Source: Gammaproteobacteria bacterium (GTDB lineage Bacteria > Pseudomonadota > Gammaproteobacteria > Chromatiales > Chromatiaceae). From it: a stretch of 8,779 bases of DNA. The notes beneath the pieces were generated by a model. It saw only the letters and a program-made list of their open reading frames with translations. It made no database searches and was not told the origin of the DNA. The stretch lies in NCBI GenBank assembly GCA_030594925.1, contig JAUVEG010000039.1:1-8779 (forward strand). Reading direction: 5' to 3'. The position numbers and the translations under genes are program-made. Shown here piece after piece: positions 1-4,577 of this stretch (its first letter is position 1; each line of letters opens with the position of its first letter).

Positions 1-3
1 CAC

Positions 4-42
4 GTCATTGCGAGGGAGCCTAAGCGACAGCGGCAATCCAGG
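4..42 (+). repeat. Dispersed repeat family A, copy 1
   Basis: The 18-base string GTCATTGCGAGGGAGCCT at 4-21 recurs exactly at 4316-4333. Both copies are followed by a GCGG(C/A)AAT-type motif about ten bases later. A diverged reverse copy, read on the minus strand as GTCATTGCGGGGAGACATCC, lies at 2657-2676. Repeats of this GTCATTGCGAGG...GCAATCC form are common between genes in many bacterial genomes; I see no coding sequence in it. Confidence 0.7.
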
Positions 43-96
43 TTTTTTCCACTACCCACTCATCTGATAGCAGTTTTCGGCATAATACAGGGTTAA

Positions 97-237
97 ATGT
101 TTGTTCAACACGCATGTTACGAACATAATGTGAGCATTAAACGGTCACAAATCAAGGTGGGCAATGAATATTACCCTGGGGCTTTAAGTTTTCCTGTAGA
201 AAGCCATATCATTTTCTATAGAAAAATATCTAAATAA
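97..237 (+). CDS. Possible 46-residue ORF or gene remnant, unrecognised
   Basis: An ATG at 97, preceded by a weak AGGG, opens a 46-codon frame ending with TAA at 235-237. The translation contains a fairly protein-like central stretch (KVGNEYYPGALSFP) and a basic end. I do not recognise a family, signal peptide or membrane segment. It lies between repeats in an AT-rich spacer, so it may be a decayed fragment or chance. No other gene candidate exists in positions 1-777. Confidence 0.18.
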   Translation: MFVQHACYEHNVSIKRSQIKVGNEYYPGALSFPVESHIIFYRKISK

Positions 238-289
238 ATTGAAATTGGGCATCCTTCAGCATGCCTTAAAAGTAGTTTACACTTTCTAC

Positions 290-418
290 TGTCATCCCGA
301 GGGAAGTGAGGTACGAAGCTTCCGCGTCCTGCTCACGCCCCTCACCTACATCCCTGTAGGCGAACACGAGGGGTCTTAACGCACGGAACACCAGGATCTC
401 TCCTGCGTCGAGATGACA
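290..418. repeat. Repeat element bounded by TGTCATC inverted ends
   Basis: The left end TGTCATCCCGAGG (290-302) and the right end CGTCGAGATGACA (406-418) are inverted copies of each other, matching at 11 of 13 positions. The interior carries a perfect hairpin, CCTACA-TCCC-TGTAGG, at 345-360. A related right end, GATCTCTC...TTCGAGATGACA, recurs alone at 1756-1782. This looks like a small non-coding dispersed element; no transposase is present. Confidence 0.55.
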
Positions 419-561
419 AATTGTAAACTGGAGAATGAAGGATGCCTGAAATGGCGAGAGTTTTGCACAAGCGAATGGATTATGAACAATATTTTAAATC
501 TGAACCCTGATGTTATTTCTGGACACCTCCTATGCCCGTGCCGGGTCATCATTCGCTATGT

Positions 562-644
562 TGTCATTTCGACCATCGGGAGAAATCTGAAAGCACTGGA
601 TACAGTGAACAAATTCAAGATTTCTCCCTTCGGTCGAAATGACA
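562..644. repeat. Inverted-repeat element with 27-bp arms (family B)
   Basis: The arms at 562-588 (beginning TGTCATTTCGACC) and 618-644 (ending GGTCGAAATGACA) are inverted copies matching at 24 of 27 positions, with a 29-base centre. A single right arm of the same family lies at 1662-1688. The arrangement resembles a short palindromic intergenic element able to fold as a long hairpin. Open frames running through it are by-products of the repeat. Confidence 0.65.
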
Positions 645-652
645 TGTACTGT

Positions 653-676
653 TGCACGGGCTTTTTGAGAAGTTAC
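653..676 (+). repeat. Dispersed 24-bp repeat family C, copy 1
   Basis: The 24-base unit starts TGCACGGGCTTTTTGAGAAG and ends TTAC. Related 24-base units occur in the same orientation at 1701-1724, 2783-2806 and 4529-4552. Copies 1 and 2 directly follow a family B right arm (618-644, 1662-1688), so B and C appear to be parts of one composite element. Confidence 0.6.
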
Positions 677-707
677 TAACAGAGGTAACTAACAGAGGTA
701 ACTTCTC
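667..707. repeat. Hairpin with internal 13-bp tandem repeat
   Basis: GAGAAGTTAC (667-676) and GTAACTTCTC (698-707) are perfect 10-base inverted repeats. Between and overlapping them, the 13-mer G(T/A/-)ACTAACAGAG unit is duplicated in tandem (672-684 and 685-697, one mismatch). The hairpin begins inside the family C repeat. No T-tract follows directly, so it is not an obvious terminator. Confidence 0.5.
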
Positions 708-777
708 CCCCTGTGTCAGGATAGATGTCGCCAAATACAATGCTGCCAAGACATGCTGAATGGGGCGTTAGACGGGT

Positions 778-1200
778 TCACAGCCTGGCAGCTTTTGTCC
801 AGTCATCCAGTGAGAGATGATGCGCGACATGATAGAACGCCTTGTCATTCGTCACCAGAACCGTTCCCGTGGCTACGGAGTGGGCGGCGATCAGCATATC
901 CATTGCACCCAGTGATTTTCCTTCACTTTCACAGGCTGTGCGTAATATCGCATAGGCATCTGCGGCATCCGAATCCCAGGGAAGGATCTCCACGCGGAGC
1001 AAAAACTCTTTTACCGCCATCGCAAGGTGTTTTGCCTCCGGTTTTTTGGCAACGCCGCGTAACAACTCGGCTTGCGTGATCGCTGAGATACAGAGACTTG
1101 CCATTGGTACATTGAGCAGGTGTTCCCTGATCGCTACCGGCTCTCCTTTGATGATGTAGCTGGCCGTGTTGGTGTCCAGCATATAACGATTCCCTTCCAT
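778..1200 (-). CDS. vapC: Type II toxin VapC, PIN-domain ribonuclease
   Basis: A 140-residue PIN-domain protein, normal length for VapC toxins, which are Mg-dependent RNases blocked by their VapB partner. The acidic active-site set is complete: D9 in YMLDTN, E45 in QAELLRG, D101 in GAMDMLIAAH and D119 in VTNDKAF. The overall pattern (CISAIT.AEL, VTND, ...DDW near the end) resembles the VapC subgroup that includes Shigella MvpT and cuts initiator tRNA-fMet; that target is an inference from family. The ATG at 1200 shares its A with the antitoxin's TGA stop (TGATG), giving translational coupling. A TTG at 1203 would add one residue but is less likely. The gene appears intact and is the second gene of a two-gene operon. 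Confidence 0.93.
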   Translation of the reverse strand: MEGNRYMLDTNTASYIIKGEPVAIREHLLNVPMASLCISAITQAELLRGVAKKPEAKHLAMAVKEFLLRVEILPWDSDAADAYAILRTACESEGKSLGAMDMLIAAHSVATGTVLVTNDKAFYHVAHHLSLDDWTKAARL

Positions 1201-1442
1201 CAAAACAGATCCCGCTCCTGCTCGATTGCATTGTCTCTTTCCGCCATGAAATCCTCCGCTACCTGGATGGTATCCAGCATGTTGAAAAAATCACTCCAGG
1301 AGCCGGGTTTTTTCGAAATGACGACATCACCCGTTTCAGGATCTTTGCGGATATAAACTTCATCGCAGTCGAAGCGATAGTTGGCAGGCAATCGAACGGC
1401 CTGGCTTCGACCGTTCATAAATAACTTTGCTGAGTGTCTCAT
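1200..1442 (-). CDS. vapB: Antitoxin VapB, AbrB/MazE-like DNA-binding
   Basis: An 80-residue antitoxin that should bind its own promoter and neutralise the adjacent VapC. Residues 5-48 form the SpoVT/AbrB swapped-hairpin domain, with the typical NGRSQAVRLP motif and the later EVYIRKDPETGDVVIS strand. The tail contains W..FF, V.EDFM.ERD and a final ERDLF, resembling the toxin-wrapping C-terminus of the MvpA/VapB group. The ATG at 1442 has a strong Shine-Dalgarno, GGGAGGG, eight bases upstream. A perfect 24-bp palindrome lies just upstream, as expected for autoregulation. Both genes of the module look intact. Confidence 0.93.
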   Translation of the reverse strand: MRHSAKLFMNGRSQAVRLPANYRFDCDEVYIRKDPETGDVVISKKPGSWSDFFNMLDTIQVAEDFMAERDNAIEQERDLF

Positions 1443-1461
1443 GTGGAATACCCTCCCTATC

Positions 1462-1485
1462 TGTCATATACCAAAGTATATGACA
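1462..1485. promoter_or_regulatory. Perfect palindrome, probable VapB operator
   Basis: TGTCATATAC (1462-1471) and GTATATGACA (1476-1485) are exact inverted repeats separated by CAAA. The site ends 20 bases before the vapB start and covers the likely -10 box. VapB-type antitoxins bind palindromes in this position as dimers to repress their own operon, so this is the expected operator. Confidence 0.7.
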
Positions 1486-1502
1486 ATCGCGTCAGAAATC
1501 AA
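1475..1502 (-). promoter_or_regulatory. Likely vapBC promoter
   Basis: Read on the minus strand, TTGATT (1502-1497) is a fair -35 box, followed by a 16-base spacer and TATACT (1480-1475) as -10. The -10 box lies inside the palindrome, so bound antitoxin would block RNA polymerase. Confidence 0.5.
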
Positions 1503-1536
1503 TAAGCGATGAAAAATATATTCGGGGGTTTCATTT

Positions 1537-1680
1537 CTATTTTTGGTTTTGCAGTGCTTCAATCACCCGTTCTGCTGCAACCAGTTCGCCCTCGCCCCGA
1601 CCTTTCTCTGTCGCGGCACCGTAAAATGGCGGGATGCACCATGGTATATCACGAAATTCATAGATTTCTCCCTGCGGTCG
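1537..1680 (-). pseudogene. Possible C-terminal gene remnant, unrecognised
   Basis: The minus-strand frame ending with TAG at 1539-1537 reads upstream without a stop through about 40 codons of protein-like sequence (IPPFYGAATEKGRGEGELV, then AAERVIEALQNQK at the end). It continues into the family B repeat at 1662-1688. The regular hydrophobic spacing at the end suggests an amphipathic helix. There is no start codon with a ribosome site, so it could be the tail of a gene cut by repeat insertion, or chance. The family is not recognised. Confidence 0.2.
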
Positions 1681-1724
1681 AAATGACAATACGTTTGAAA
1701 TGCACGGGGTTATTGATGAGTTAC
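1662..1724 (+). repeat. Family B right arm plus family C copy 2
   Basis: Positions 1662-1688 repeat the 618-644 arm with about two differences (ends GGTCGAAATGACA). After 12 bases, 1701-1724 repeats the 24-base family C unit with about four differences (begins TGCACGGGGTTATTGA). The same B-then-C order occurs at 618-676, so the two travel together. The left arm seen at 562-588 is missing here. Confidence 0.6.
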
Positions 1725-1987
1725 AAAGGAGGAATCCTAACTTATTGATAAATAAGATCTCTCACATTCGTTCGAGATGACAAAACTCACTATCTACGAG
1801 TTTTCAAGATGCTCTTATGTAATGCTTTTGATCTGGCTATGTGGCGGGATTGCCGTCAGTAGTGCGCATTGCGCCGCATGGAGTGGTGCGCTAATTTTGC
1901 CAGGAGCAAAATTGAACGCGCCTTGTGCGACCCGAAGGGCAAATTACAAGGGTGTAATTTATAATCTCCGGCTTTCACTCCATTGTA

Positions 1988-2359
1988 TTAGACGATTTCG
2001 ACATCATACTTTTTCACCATCTTGTCGATAGTGAGTAATGTCATACATTCTGCTTGCGCCTGGGCGATAATCATCCTGTCAAAGGGGTCATTGTGAAACA
2101 GTGGAAGCGAACGCAATCCAACAACGTGACTGGGGTGGATGCTAAGAAGCTCGATCCCGTTTGTTTTGATCGCTTCAATATAACCTGAATCGACAACCAG
2201 CTTGCCAATAGCTCTTTTGATCTCTATTTCCCATAGACTCGCCACACTGACGATAATGTGATTATCGGCTTCACTGATTATCTGCGCGTCTCTTCCCGGA
2301 AGTTTGGGGTCATCATAGAGCCACCAGAGAATGATATGCGTATCGAGCAGATAACGCAT
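1988..2359 (-). CDS. vapC: Type II toxin, PIN-domain ribonuclease (VapC family)
   Basis: A 123-residue PIN-domain toxin of the subgroup with LLDTHIILWW at the start and DPFDRMIIAQA near the end, usually paired with Phd/YefM-type antitoxins. The acidic centre is complete: D6, E44 (SLWEIEIK), D94 (DPFDR) and D112 (LTIDK). It should be a cytosolic Mg-dependent RNase; the RNA target is not predictable. Its ATG at 2359 shares one base with the antitoxin's TAA stop, so the pair is translationally coupled. It belongs to a different PIN subgroup from the toxin at 778-1200, so the two modules are not duplicates. The frame is intact. Confidence 0.93.
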   Translation of the reverse strand: MRYLLDTHIILWWLYDDPKLPGRDAQIISEADNHIIVSVASLWEIEIKRAIGKLVVDSGYIEAIKTNGIELLSIHPSHVVGLRSLPLFHNDPFDRMIIAQAQAECMTLLTIDKMVKKYDVEIV

Positions 2360-2592
2360 TACTCGTCGCCGTCAAACAGCATACCTATCTCTTCATCGGC
2401 TTCATCGAAGCGGCTCATATCAAATGATTTACCCTTCAAGATACCGGGAGTGCGCTTTTTTGCCGATTTTGTATAGGGTTTCAACAGCGCCACCGGATTG
2501 CCGGCTTTGGCAATGACAACCTCTTCGCCATCCTGAACGAGTTCGACCAATTTGGAAAGAGAACTCTTCGCTTCATGCATATTGACTATCAT
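2359..2592 (-). CDS. Phd/YefM-family antitoxin
   Basis: A 77-residue antitoxin. The N-terminal half has the hallmark Phd/YefM pattern: MIVNMHEAKSSLSKLVELV, then GEEVVIAKAGNPVALLKPY, forming the DNA-binding dimer fold. The acidic, flexible tail (residues about 55-77, rich in D and E) is the expected toxin-binding segment. The ATG at 2592 is preceded by a moderate AGAGAG ribosome site. An internal ATG at residue 5 is less likely because the family begins before the VN.HEAK motif. It should neutralise the downstream PIN toxin and repress the operon. A TTAGCTAA palindrome at 2614-2621 is a possible operator, but no promoter boxes stand out clearly. Confidence 0.92.
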   Translation of the reverse strand: MIVNMHEAKSSLSKLVELVQDGEEVVIAKAGNPVALLKPYTKSAKKRTPGILKGKSFDMSRFDEADEEIGMLFDGDE

Positions 2593-2861
2593 GATAACTC
2601 TCTTTTTTCGTAATTAGCTAAGATTAGTCTATCAAAAAGCCGGGGAGAGAGCAACAGGATGTCTCCCCGCAATGACGAACCGTAGGGCGTCAATAAGTGG
2701 TGCGCATTGCACCAGATCCCCTCTCCCCGGGGATCATGCACGATGCGCTTCGTGCCTCAGCACATCCTACGAACTTGTGAATTGCACGGGCTTATTGAGA
2801 AGAGTGGCGAATTCCAGTCAAATTCAGAATATGTTCAATTTCTAATTATGTAATACAGGAG
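2593..2861. other. Repeat-bearing spacer with hairpins
   Basis: This spacer holds a diverged minus-strand family A copy (2657-2676), a GTAGGGCGTCAATAAG...GCGCATTGCACC element (2682-2713) whose GTGCGCATTGC core also occurs at 1862-1872, a 7-bp hairpin GATCCCC/GGGGATC (2715-2735), a 6-bp hairpin GCACGA/TCGTGC (2738-2755) and family C copy 3 (2783-2806). No gene is seen. Confidence 0.55.
2783..2806 (+). repeat. Dispersed repeat family C, copy 3
   Basis: The unit begins TGCACGGGCTTATTGAGAAG, nearly identical to copy 1 over its first 20 bases, and diverges at the last four. Here it is not preceded by a family B arm but by the GCACATCCTACG end of another repeat. Confidence 0.55.
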
Positions 2862-2890
2862 TTGAAGTCCGCTATTGCATGAATTATACT
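2862..2890 (+). promoter_or_regulatory. Promoter for a probably leaderless ATPase mRNA
   Basis: TTGAAG (2862-2867) and TATACT (2885-2890) are separated by exactly 17 bases. Only six bases lie between the -10 box and the ATG at 2897, so transcription should start at or beside the A of the start codon. No Shine-Dalgarno is present between them. Confidence 0.6.
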
Positions 2891-2896
2891 TAATCT

Positions 2897-4057
2897 ATGA
2901 TTAAGCGAAATATAGAAAATGAACTGCATCAATTGCTCAAAGAGTATCCAATTGTGACTATTTTGGGACCTCGTCAGGCTGGGAAAACAACCCTGGCTAA
3001 AATGGCTCTAAAAAAATATGTTTATTGTAATCTTGAGCTGCCGGAAAACAGAGAGTTTGCAGAAACAGATCCAAAAGCATTTTTAAAGCAATTCAAACCC
3101 TTTGTCATTCTTGACGAAATCCAGAGAGTGCCGCATTTATTGAGCTATATTCAAGTGCGGGTTGATGAAAACCAAGTCAATGGTGAATTTGTTCTGACGG
3201 GTTCTCATCAGTTGGAACTCAATGAAGCAATTACTCAATCACTTGCAGGTCGAACTGCGATTTTAAAGCTATTTCCCCTGACTATTTCAGAATTACACAA
3301 CGAGGGAATAGCCTTTAACAGCTTTGAAGAGTATGCATACCAGGGTTTTCTCCCGGGAATCTATGATCGCCATCAAAGGCCGGAACAGGCTTATTCAAAT
3401 TATTATCAGACTTATGTTGAACGGGACGTCAGGTTACTCATTAATCTGAAAAACAGTGCTTTATTTGAAAAATTTATGAAATTGTTGGCAGGTCGGGTAG
3501 GCCAGTTGTTTGATTATAGCGCTTTAGCCAATGATGTTGGGGTTGATGCTAAAACCATAAGAAACTGGCTGTCAATCCTGGAAGCCTCCTATATCATTGT
3601 TAAATTGCCTCCATATTATGAAAATTTTGGCAAGCGGGTGGTTAAATCGCCAAAATATTATTATGTTGATATTGGTTTGTTGGTTTTTTTACTGGGTATT
3701 GAAAAGCCGGAGCAAATTACTAGAGACCCCCTGGTTGGAAACATTTTTGAAAATCTGGTTGTATTAGAGTGCCTCAAAGCCAGATTCAATCAGGGGAAAA
3801 TGGCAAATTTATATTTCTACAGGGATAGCAATGGTTTTGAGGTTGATCTTGTATTACAACAAGGCAGGGAGTTAGTAGGAATCGAAATAAAATCCAACTC
3901 GACTTACTCCGCCAAACAATTTAGGAATCTTGACAAGTTGAAGCAGATATCAAACAAGTTGAATTTTAGCTGGTTGGTTTATAATGGCGAAGCCATAACA
4001 TTTAGTGATCACAAAAAAGCGATTGCCTTTGATCAAACGGATCAAATATTTAGATAG
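2897..4057 (+). CDS. AAA ATPase with C-terminal DUF4143 domain
   Basis: A 386-residue, full-length member of the common AAA_14-DUF4143 family. Walker A is GPRQAGKT (residues 24-31), Walker B is FVILDEIQ (D73, E74), and LTGSH (99-103) is the sensor-type motif that follows, then the usual SLAGR. The C-terminal domain has a PD-(D/E)XK-like pattern: E285 in FENLV, D317 in FEVDLVL and E330-I-K332. Family members are cytosolic; their biological role is poorly known, and they are widespread in accessory regions. The start matches the usual MIKR..E.EL...LGPRQ.GKTT beginning. The gene is more AT-rich than the secretion genes downstream, which together with the toxin-antitoxin neighbours suggests horizontal acquisition. 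It stands alone, with its own promoter. Confidence 0.9.
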   Translation: MIKRNIENELHQLLKEYPIVTILGPRQAGKTTLAKMALKKYVYCNLELPENREFAETDPKAFLKQFKPFVILDEIQRVPHLLSYIQVRVDENQVNGEFVLTGSHQLELNEAITQSLAGRTAILKLFPLTISELHNEGIAFNSFEEYAYQGFLPGIYDRHQRPEQAYSNYYQTYVERDVRLLINLKNSALFEKFMKLLAGRVGQLFDYSALANDVGVDAKTIRNWLSILEASYIIVKLPPYYENFGKRVVKSPKYYYVDIGLLVFLLGIEKPEQITRDPLVGNIFENLVVLECLKARFNQGKMANLYFYRDSNGFEVDLVLQQGRELVGIEIKSNSTYSAKQFRNLDKLKQISNKLNFSWLVYNGEAITFSDHKKAIAFDQTDQIFR

Positions 4058-4127
4058 CTGCAAAGAGCCTGTTCTATCTGAACATGCAATGCCGTGATGG
4101 CTGAGATTCGACCTGATTGATCAATAA

Positions 4128-4197
4128 AGCTCATGAACTCCCCAAATGTGAGCTATTTTTTATCAATATTGAGCTGTATTTGCTATAATCATGAGCT
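4128..4197 (+). promoter_or_regulatory. Regular TGAGCT array around a TATAAT box
   Basis: Four copies of one hexamer occur at 4128-4133 (inverted, AGCTCA), 4149-4154, 4170-4175 and 4192-4197 (all TGAGCT), with start-to-start spacings of 21, 21 and 22 bases, about two helical turns. An extended -10 element, TGCTATAAT, lies at 4181-4189 between copies three and four; no good -35 box is seen at the proper distance. This has the look of a repressor-controlled promoter, but no intact gene follows. Confidence 0.45.
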
Positions 4198-4244
4198 TGA
4201 AAAAGAGTAACAGGTGAGGTAATTGCAAGAGGCTCAGGTATAAA

Positions 4245-4310
4245 ATGTTAAACGATAATAGCAAAGAGTTACTTCTAGTTGTTAAATTAATATGCCTGCA
4301 CATGGCGTGA
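4245..4310 (+). pseudogene. Possible decayed gene start (21 codons)
   Basis: The ATG at 4245 opens a 21-codon frame (LNDNSKELLLVVKLICLHMA) ending in TGA at 4308. It lies 55 bases downstream of the TATAAT box of the TGAGCT array, where a regulated gene would be expected. Its end falls six bases before the family A repeat, so repeat insertion or deletion may have removed the rest. The family is not recognised. Confidence 0.2.
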
Positions 4311-4315
4311 ATGCC

Positions 4316-4363
4316 GTCATTGCGAGGGAGCCTCGGCGGTGCGGAAATCTGGTTGGGATGACT
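4316..4363 (+). repeat. Dispersed repeat family A, copy 2
   Basis: The first 18 bases (4316-4333) are identical to 4-21. The continuation GCGGAAATCTGG...GGGATGAC is a diverged version of the usual GCGGCAATCC end. It is non-coding. Confidence 0.65.
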
Positions 4364-4396
4364 ACTCTGCGTTCGGAATACCCGTAATTATATTGG

Positions 4397-4429
4397 GTGT
4401 CAATTTAAAATCACATTTTAAATTGACAC
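4397..4429. repeat. Perfect 33-base AT-rich palindrome
   Basis: GTGTCAATTTAAAAT (4397-4411) and ATTTTAAATTGACAC (4415-4429) are exact 15-base inverted repeats around a CAC centre. The following bases, TCTTTT, give it some terminator character on the plus strand. The AT-rich stem is poor for intrinsic termination, so an operator, or a pair of outward-facing insertion-sequence ends, is also possible. Confidence 0.6.
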
Positions 4430-4449
4430 TCTTTTATCGCCTCTGAATT

Positions 4450-4478
4450 ATTACACCCCCCCCCTTTCACGCTATAAT
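4450..4478 (+). promoter_or_regulatory. Secretion operon promoter with C9 tract in spacer
   Basis: TATAAT (4473-4478) is a perfect -10 box. Exactly 17 bases upstream, ATTACA (4450-4455) matches the -35 consensus at four of six positions. The spacer begins with nine consecutive C residues (4456-4464). Change in tract length by slippage would alter the box spacing and so promoter strength, as known for Neisseria porA and fetA. The expected transcript start is about 4485. Confidence 0.55.
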
Positions 4479-4487
4479 TGCATGTTG

Positions 4488-4508
4488 ATGCGCCATACCT
4501 TGGCGCAT
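4488..4508 (+). promoter_or_regulatory. Hairpin in the secretion operon leader
   Basis: ATGCGCCA (4488-4495) and TGGCGCAT (4501-4508) form a perfect 8-bp stem with a TACCT loop. It would lie at the 5' end of the leader if transcription starts near 4485, where it could protect the mRNA. No T-tract follows. Confidence 0.4.
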
Positions 4509-4528
4509 TCTGTTCTCGCTGCGAACGA

Positions 4529-4552
4529 TGCACGGCCTTTCTGAGAAGTGAC
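4529..4552 (+). repeat. Dispersed repeat family C, copy 4
   Basis: The unit begins TGCACGGCCTTTCTGAGAAG and ends TGAC, with about four differences from copy 1. Its last bases include the GTG at 4548 that would be an alternative start for the secretion ATPase, which argues that the GTG is repeat sequence rather than the native start. Confidence 0.5.
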
Positions 4553-4577
4553 GACCACAACAACGAGTGACGAGTTT

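Larger units (their letters stand above)
1443..1987. other. Repeat-filled spacer without a convincing gene
   Basis: This spacer holds the vapBC promoter and operator, a family B arm (1662-1688), a family C copy (1701-1724), a TTCGAGATGACA-type repeat end (1756-1782) and an 8-bp hairpin, AATTTTGC-CAGGA-GCAAAATT (1893-1913). Plus-strand open frames at 1509-1748 and 1777-2031 run through repeats, have no good ribosome site and resemble no family, so I do not call them genes. A minus-strand open stretch at 1537-1680 is described separately. Confidence 0.6.
4058..4449. other. Spacer with operator-like array, repeat and palindrome
   Basis: There is no convincing gene between the ATPase and the secretion operon. 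The spacer holds a four-copy TGAGCT array with a TATAAT box (4128-4197), a 21-codon ATG frame (4245-4310) that may be a decayed gene start, family A copy 2 (4316-4333) and a perfect AT-rich palindrome (4397-4429). A T-rich stretch at 4155-4163 following AGCTCA/TGAGCT could weakly terminate the ATPase transcript. Confidence 0.5.

Noticed and set aside
413..679. An 88-codon plus-strand open frame.
   Set aside because: Most of it translates repeat sequence (both family B arms and family C), and it has no ribosome site or family resemblance.
753..1079. A 108-codon plus-strand open frame opposite vapC.
   Set aside because: The minus-strand PIN toxin has all catalytic residues; the plus-strand translation has none of a protein's features.
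1777..2031. An 84-codon plus-strand frame with a hydrophobic start resembling a signal peptide.
   Set aside because: It begins inside a repeat end, crosses a hairpin repeat, overlaps the end of the second toxin gene and lacks a ribosome site.
4128..4163. AGCTCA/TGAGCT plus a T-run as a terminator for the ATPase gene.
   Set aside because: The stem is only six base pairs with a 15-base loop, and the hexamers belong to the regular four-copy array, so an operator role fits better.
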